Of a DNA stretch of 29,747 nucleotides, positions 24,863 through 29,747 are shown in pieces; the stretch's first letter is position 1; the number at the start of each line of letters is the position of its first letter. The position numbers were made by a program, and so were the translations under genes. Under the pieces are notes generated by a model. The model was not told where the DNA came from. It saw nothing but the letters and a program-made list of their open reading frames with translations, and ran no database searches. Source of the DNA: Promethearchaeota archaeon. GTDB lineage: Archaea; Asgardarchaeota; Lokiarchaeia; Sigynarchaeales; SOKP01. The stretch is taken from positions 1 to 29,747 of the forward strand of contig JABXKC010000037.1 of assembly GCA_013375495.1 (NCBI GenBank), read 5' to 3'.

Positions 24863-26788
24863 CTATTTCTTACCTCCAGCGGGCTTTAATTTACCAATTA
24901 CAAAATCTAAACCAAATGACTTTAATGTTTCATCAGTCGGAATTCCTGTTTTAGTGTCCCAACCACGAGCTTCAAAATATCCGCTCAAAACTTTCTGATA
25001 TCCCTCTTCCTTCAAAACCACACCTTTGGCCGGACCTTTAGTGTGCGGTTGTTTGAAAAATCTTTCCGGAGGTTTATCATCGTCTCTCGTCCATCCTTCT
25101 CGAATATTAAAACATTTAGAGAGGTTAACAATAGCATCACCTCTATGTTGTATGAATTTATCAGTCACAGGGATTCCAGTTACAAGATCAAAAACTTTTG
25201 CCATTTCAGCATCATTTTCATAGATTCCTCGAGTAAATTTACACACGATATATGAATCGATTATAGCATAGATATCTTCTAAATCTTTAATTGCTTTCCC
25301 TCGTTCAACTGGTTTATCATAACCGAAGCGGTCAAATTTCCCTTTTGCATCTAATCCGTATGCTCCATTACGTAAATGACATGCTCCACGAATAGAAACA
25401 CTCATTCCAACTGCAAATGAACTCATCCCATGTACATCAAAAGCAGGGATTTCTAACCCCTTTACATGCATAGCATAATAACTTGCATTTTTTCTACCCA
25501 TTTCTTCTAATCGTTTTCCAGCTTCTCTTGTTCCATCTCCAAAAATCTTACCTGCGAAACCTTTACCAAGAATCATTTCTTCGGTAAATTTCACGAGATT
25601 CACGGTAGATCCAAAAGGTAATTCATAGCCTAAATCATCTTTGGTGATAATGCCTTCCTCGAAACATTCGCAAGCCATAGCAGCAGTTGCGCCTCCACTA
25701 ATAGCATCAATACCAAGATCATCTGTTAATGATACGCATTTAAATACAGTGGGCCAATCATAATTACCACAAGCAGTACCAAAACTATAACATAATTCTT
25801 GATCAATGCTTGAATAGAGATTAGGCCAATTAGGATGGTCTTTAGGCACCTTAGTAATATGATCACACCCTATTGAGCATTGTGAACATGCTACCTTCTT
25901 TACAACCCAATCTTGATTGAGAATATCACCTGTAAATGTTCCGTCATCGATCTTATCCCAGGTACCTTCACGATGATTAAAAATAGGCATCATTCCAAGC
26001 TTATTATAGCTAGTTATTCCCGATGGTGTACCTAAATCGCGATATTTAGCTGTGGCAGGTCCATTTGCGACTTTTATTAATTTTTTAGCTAATTTAAAGA
26101 ATTCAACTGGTTTAGCTACACTGATTCCTTTAGTACCTCTAAAGCATATTGCTTTAAGGTTTTTTGAACCCATAACCGCCCCCATGCCAGTTCTTCCTGC
26201 TTGTCTATTGCGATCATTAGTGATACATCCCATATGACTCATACGCTCTCCGCCTGGACCAATTGTCAATATTCCAAGGCGTTGGTCTTGAAACTCTTCT
26301 CTCAAAATTTCTTCTGTTTCCCAACAACCCTTACCCCAAACAGTATCTTTACATGGAACTAAATAATAATCATCGTCATCAACAACCATGTAAACAGGTT
26401 CTGGAGCTTTACCTTTAAATACTATCATATTAATGCCAGCGCGTCGAGCTTGAGCAGCAACAGATCCAGAAGAAATTGCCATTCCAAACTGGCCGGTCAA
26501 TGGAGATTTAGCAAATACACCATATTTGGAGCTTGTAGGAAGAATGGTTCCTGGAAACGGACCATGTGCATATACGAAAACGTTTTCAGGGCTTAAGGGA
26601 TCTACTCCAGCAGGACATTCGTCCCAGAGTACTTTAGCACCGAAACCATATCCACCAATCCAATCACGACAGAATTCATTAGAAAGCGTAGATTTATTAA
26701 TTTTTCCGTTAGTTAGATCTACATCAAGTCTTACTTGTGTAAAACCCGAAACTTTATCAGGAACAGGTATTTCCTTAGTTTTACTCAT
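24863..26788 (-). CDS. aor: Tungsten-containing aldehyde:ferredoxin oxidoreductase
   Basis: At 641 residues it is close to the family norm. The N-terminal domain begins VRLDVDLTNGKI and continues with YGFGAKVLWDECPAG, GPFPGTILPTSSKYGVFAKS and MGAVMGSKNLKAI, all characteristic AOR words. The [4Fe-4S] motif is CSQCSIGC with a fourth Cys in the CKFTRGI region. The enzyme oxidises aldehydes to carboxylic acids with ferredoxin, or reverses this with strong reductant. Tungstopterin binding is inferred from the family. The downstream ferredoxin follows with no gap. I prefer ATG 26788, five bases after GTGA; GTG 26797 is an in-frame alternative. Confidence 0.93.
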   Translation of the reverse strand: MSKTKEIPVPDKVSGFTQVRLDVDLTNGKINKSTLSNEFCRDWIGGYGFGAKVLWDECPAGVDPLSPENVFVYAHGPFPGTILPTSSKYGVFAKSPLTGQFGMAISSGSVAAQARRAGINMIVFKGKAPEPVYMVVDDDDYYLVPCKDTVWGKGCWETEEILREEFQDQRLGILTIGPGGERMSHMGCITNDRNRQAGRTGMGAVMGSKNLKAICFRGTKGISVAKPVEFFKLAKKLIKVANGPATAKYRDLGTPSGITSYNKLGMMPIFNHREGTWDKIDDGTFTGDILNQDWVVKKVACSQCSIGCDHITKVPKDHPNWPNLYSSIDQELCYSFGTACGNYDWPTVFKCVSLTDDLGIDAISGGATAAMACECFEEGIITKDDLGYELPFGSTVNLVKFTEEMILGKGFAGKIFGDGTREAGKRLEEMGRKNASYYAMHVKGLEIPAFDVHGMSSFAVGMSVSIRGACHLRNGAYGLDAKGKFDRFGYDKPVERGKAIKDLEDIYAIIDSYIVCKFTRGIYENDAEMAKVFDLVTGIPVTDKFIQHRGDAIVNLSKCFNIREGWTRDDDKPPERFFKQPHTKGPAKGVVLKEEGYQKVLSGYFEARGWDTKTGIPTDETLKSFGLDFVIGKLKPAGGKK

Positions 26789-26815
26789 GTTTTTCACTAA
26801 TAATTCTGAGTTATT

Positions 26816-26823
26816 TTTTTATA
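26816..26823 (-). promoter_or_regulatory. TATA-like box of the AOR operon
   Basis: TATAAAAA on the minus strand is centred about 31 bases upstream of ATG 26788, implying a very short leader. Confidence 0.4.
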
Positions 26824-26948
26824 GAAAATAATTATGAAAAAATAAAGTATCAAGATTTATTAGGTTTCTTCTTAAGCCTAAAAACAAATCATTTTAAATT
26901 AGTAGATCCTTCATTACCAGAATTTAAATATATTGAAGTAAAATAAAT

Positions 26949-26962
26949 TTACAAATTTGTAA
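26949..26962. promoter_or_regulatory. 14-base perfect palindrome upstream of AOR
   Basis: TTACAAATTTGTAA lies between the fusion gene's end and the AOR promoter. It could be an operator or part of the fusion gene's terminator. Being A+T-rich, it may also be chance. Confidence 0.3.
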
Positions 26963-26986
26963 GTAATAGAATAAAAAACAATAAAA

Positions 26987-29747
26987 TTAAATTAAAAAGA
27001 GGAGTTTTCCAATAAAACTTACAAGATCTATAACTTTTATTTTCTCTTTTAAATCTCTATGTTCATTTAGATAGCAATTTAAATGAGAGATACATTTAGG
27101 ACAAGCAGTAATTAGATATTCCGCTCCAGTCTCTATTGCTTGATTAATCTTTTTTTCCTGTAATTTTTTTGAATCTTCACTACAAGAAATGTAGGCAGAA
27201 ACTCCACAACATTCAGCATCTTGCATTATATCCTCCATTTCAATTAATTCTACAAATGGAATTTGTTTCAATACTTCACGCGGAGCATCAAAAACATTAC
27301 TCATTCGTCCAAGTCTACAAGGATCGTGGTAAGTCATTCTTATTCTATCAAAACTAGGAAATGTTATATTTTCTAATAGATTCTCTTTTAAAATATACTC
27401 TGTAATGTGGAAGATCTCAAAGTCGAAATCAGCGTTACCTCTAAACAAATTTTTATATTCATACTTCCAAGTATAATATCCTTCAGCACAACTAAAGATT
27501 AAAGTTTTAACACCTGCATCTTTGAACAATTTTACGTTGTATTCTGCTAACTTCTTAAATGTCTCAGTATCTCCACGCCAAAGACTATCATGTCCGCAGC
27601 ATTTTTCTTCTGATAAAACGACTGGAACTATATCATTTTGGTTTAAAATACCAATTAGACTTTTAGGGATTTCAAAATAATTAGGGGCATTTAGTGAGGG
27701 CAAACTTTCTTGACTCCCATAATCACATACCATAACACCTGAAGCATCAAGTGCTTTTTCAAAATCTTCAGGTATTTGGTCAGAATTACAACACAAATTA
27801 CAGTTTAAGCATCTATTAGCTTCTCTTTTTGCTTGATCTTCAGTAAACCCTAATTCCATTTCATCAAAACAGACAAGCCTTTCATTACCAGGCATAAAAT
27901 TCATTTCTTGACATGATTGTGCTTGAATATATTTTTTAGGTATTGCTGATCGCTTTAAATCATTCTTTCTTATTCTTTCTTCTTTTAAATCAATGCCTCG
28001 GAGATAACGATCAATTGTGAATGCCGCTTCCCTTCCATCTCCAATGGCATCAACAGCACACATTAAAGAATTATTTATTATATCTCCACCAGCAAAAACC
28101 CCTGAAATGCCAGTTTCATAAGTTAAATCATCTACTACAATTTTACCTCTTTCAATTTTTAGTTGATTACCTGTAGCAGCTCTAATAGGTTCTGGATCAA
28201 GTCCTTGACCAATAGCAATAACGATATGATCGACTACAATTTTAAATTCTGAACCTTCAATTTTACTTAAGGGTCTCCTTCCTGTTATAGGATCAGGAGC
28301 ACCCCATTTAATTTTATAACAATTTAATGCTAATTTTCCATCCGGTTCTTGGGTGATGTTCACTGTTGATGTTTCAAAATGGTATTTTATGACTTCTCTC
28401 TCAGCTTCATGTAAGTCCTTAAGTACATTCTTTAATGCGTCTTCAGTTAAAATATCTACAAGATCGGCTTTAGTTGCTCCGAGTCGAAGAGCTGTTTCAC
28501 CAACATCAACCGCTACTGCTCCTCCTCCAATAATTCCAAAAGTCTTACCCTTAAACTCTTCTAGATTATCCGCACATTTATATTTCCACTCTAAAAGAAA
28601 ATCAAGTGCTACGTCTACATTAGGCAAATCTTCACCCTCAAGTCTGAGAGTTTTGGGGACATACAAGCCTATAGCAATAAAGATTGCTTTATAACCTTGC
28701 TCCCATATATCTTCCATTGTAAAATCTGGCCCAAACCCCTTATTTAAAACAATTTTTACTCCCATACTTTTTATAAATTCTACATCATGATCAAGAGCTT
28801 CATCAGAAAGCCTGTATTGTGGAACACCATACCTTACAACACCTCCTGTTTTATCGCCTTTCTCGAAAATAGTTGGTTTATATCCCATTCTTGCGAGAAA
28901 GTATGCTGCTGATAATCCACCCGGTCCCGCACCAATAATAGCAACTTTTTCTTTATTCTGCGGTACAGGTTTTATCTTACTTTGATTAGGATGTTCTGTT
29001 TCCCAATCAGAAACAAAACGTTTAAGTTCACGGATAGCCACTGGATCATCAAAATTTGTGCGGTTACAATTTAATGCACATTGGGCTGTACAAATCCTTC
29101 CACATAAGTATGGTAATGGGTTTGTTTCTCTTATCAGATCGATAGATTCTTGAAATTTACCCTCTGCTATTAAGGATACATACCCTTGAACATCAACTCC
29201 AGCAGGACATCCAACTACACAGGGCGCTGTGCCTGTTAAGAAGGGAACACATCCCATAAAATATCCAATATCTCCTTTATCTGTTATTTTTAATCCTGTC
29301 CCTTCAAGAAATCCTATTTTATTAGTAAATGTAATTTTGTCTTCAGCCATTAATTTTGGCAAACTTGAGTATACTCTTTCATGATTACAGCTTAATAATC
29401 CCTCTTGTAATGGTTTATACTCTGAAGTAAGAGAGCGAAGATCTTTAATAATTTGGTTGAAATTTACTCCACTATTTTCTTTAGTCATTGGACAATAAAT
29501 TGAACATAACCCACATGTAAGGCACTTCCATATATCATTATTTTTTAAAGCTTCTTCTGGTGTTAGGAAAGTTAAATCGGTTATTAGGCTACGTGGGTAA
29601 AAAGTGTTGAGAAAAGCAGTTGGGCATACATTATTACAACGATTACAATTATAGCAATAGTTAGCAGCAGCATTTACTTTTTTAAGCAACTCTATTGAAG
29701 CTGTTCCCCTGATTTTATCACTAGCTACTTTATTATCGGATTCAGTC
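26987..29747 (-). CDS. HdrC-GltD-HdrB-type fusion oxidoreductase (5' end outside window)
   Basis: The frame is open to the right edge, so the start is missing; numbering here is from TTG 29689. HdrC-like ferredoxin clusters CYNCNRCNNVCP (12-23) and CLTCGLCSIYCP (56-67) come first, then GYFMGC (142-147), the opening of a CCG domain. A GltD/NfnB-like flavoprotein follows: iron-sulfur Cys 157-208, FAD motif IIGAGPGGLSAAY (251-263), NAD(P) motif IIGGGAVAVD (387-396) and FAD GGD at 534-536. The CCG domain then resumes with EKCCGHD (695-701) and SCAEGY. A second CCG domain has Cys 791, CCG 827-829 and CPKC 863-866. It probably links NAD(P)H to HdrA-type thiol/disulfide chemistry. Confidence 0.88.
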   Translation of the reverse strand, partial: TESDNKVASDKIRGTASIELLKKVNAAANYCYNCNRCNNVCPTAFLNTFYPRSLITDLTFLTPEEALKNNDIWKCLTCGLCSIYCPMTKENSGVNFNQIIKDLRSLTSEYKPLQEGLLSCNHERVYSSLPKLMAEDKITFTNKIGFLEGTGLKITDKGDIGYFMGCVPFLTGTAPCVVGCPAGVDVQGYVSLIAEGKFQESIDLIRETNPLPYLCGRICTAQCALNCNRTNFDDPVAIRELKRFVSDWETEHPNQSKIKPVPQNKEKVAIIGAGPGGLSAAYFLARMGYKPTIFEKGDKTGGVVRYGVPQYRLSDEALDHDVEFIKSMGVKIVLNKGFGPDFTMEDIWEQGYKAIFIAIGLYVPKTLRLEGEDLPNVDVALDFLLEWKYKCADNLEEFKGKTFGIIGGGAVAVDVGETALRLGATKADLVDILTEDALKNVLKDLHEAEREVIKYHFETSTVNITQEPDGKLALNCYKIKWGAPDPITGRRPLSKIEGSEFKIVVDHIVIAIGQGLDPEPIRAATGNQLKIERGKIVVDDLTYETGISGVFAGGDIINNSLMCAVDAIGDGREAAFTIDRYLRGIDLKEERIRKNDLKRSAIPKKYIQAQSCQEMNFMPGNERLVCFDEMELGFTEDQAKREANRCLNCNLCCNSDQIPEDFEKALDASGVMVCDYGSQESLPSLNAPNYFEIPKSLIGILNQNDIVPVVLSEEKCCGHDSLWRGDTETFKKLAEYNVKLFKDAGVKTLIFSCAEGYYTWKYEYKNLFRGNADFDFEIFHITEYILKENLLENITFPSFDRIRMTYHDPCRLGRMSNVFDAPREVLKQIPFVELIEMEDIMQDAECCGVSAYISCSEDSKKLQEKKINQAIETGAEYLITACPKCISHLNCYLNEHRDLKEKIKVIDLVSFIGKLLFLI

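Overview
The window is A+T-rich, tightly packed, and dominated by anaerobic redox genes. These include an HdrA/VhuD pair, an FrhB/FdhB-like iron-sulfur protein, an aldehyde:ferredoxin oxidoreductase (AOR) with its ferredoxin, a corrinoid protein with a methyltransferase, and an HdrC/GltD/HdrB-type fusion. TATA-like boxes, GGTG/AGGTGA ribosome binding sites and HdrA/VhuD-type genes point to an archaeon. Selenocysteine-type UGA codons in hdrA and vhuD, together with bacterial-looking families (type I GAPDH, GH127, a multi-PAS histidine kinase), fit an Asgard archaeon of the Lokiarchaeia type best. That assignment is inference: no marker gene is present. No tRNA, rRNA, CRISPR array or insertion sequence was recognised. 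Layout, left part (1-16.3 kb): the end of an unknown Lys-rich protein; a C_GCAxxG_C_C redox protein and an iron-sulfur protein that share a duplicated 77-base leader; a winged-helix regulator behind a divergent spacer full of TCGAT inverted repeats; a DUF2156 protein; a membrane-anchored methyltransferase; type I GAPDH; an M20 hydrolase; a polyferredoxin; a 1045-residue PAS/GAF histidine kinase; a GH127 glycosidase; an unknown Cys-rich protein with a broken partial copy; and two membrane proteins. Layout, right part (16.4-29.7 kb, all minus strand): hdrA, vhuD and an FrhB/FdhB-like gene; a truncated GNAT copy and a small membrane protein; a corrinoid protein followed by a UroD-type methyltransferase carrying a C-terminal SCP2-like domain; an intact GNAT gene; AOR plus a ferredoxin interrupted by a 30-base insert with an in-frame TAG; and a fusion running off the right edge. 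Main point: hdrA and vhuD each contain two in-frame TGA codons, all at positions where family members have functional Cys. Just after vhuD lies a candidate SECIS element. None of the two dozen or so intact genes ends in TGA, whereas TAG is used about eight times. The four TGAs therefore read as selenocysteine in one HdrA-VhuD electron-transfer unit, probably served by one shared element. HdrA, VhuD and the FrhB-like protein would pass electrons between F420 or formate, ferredoxin and thiol/disulfide chemistry. The HdrBC/GltD-like fusion could supply the partner activity with NAD(P)H.
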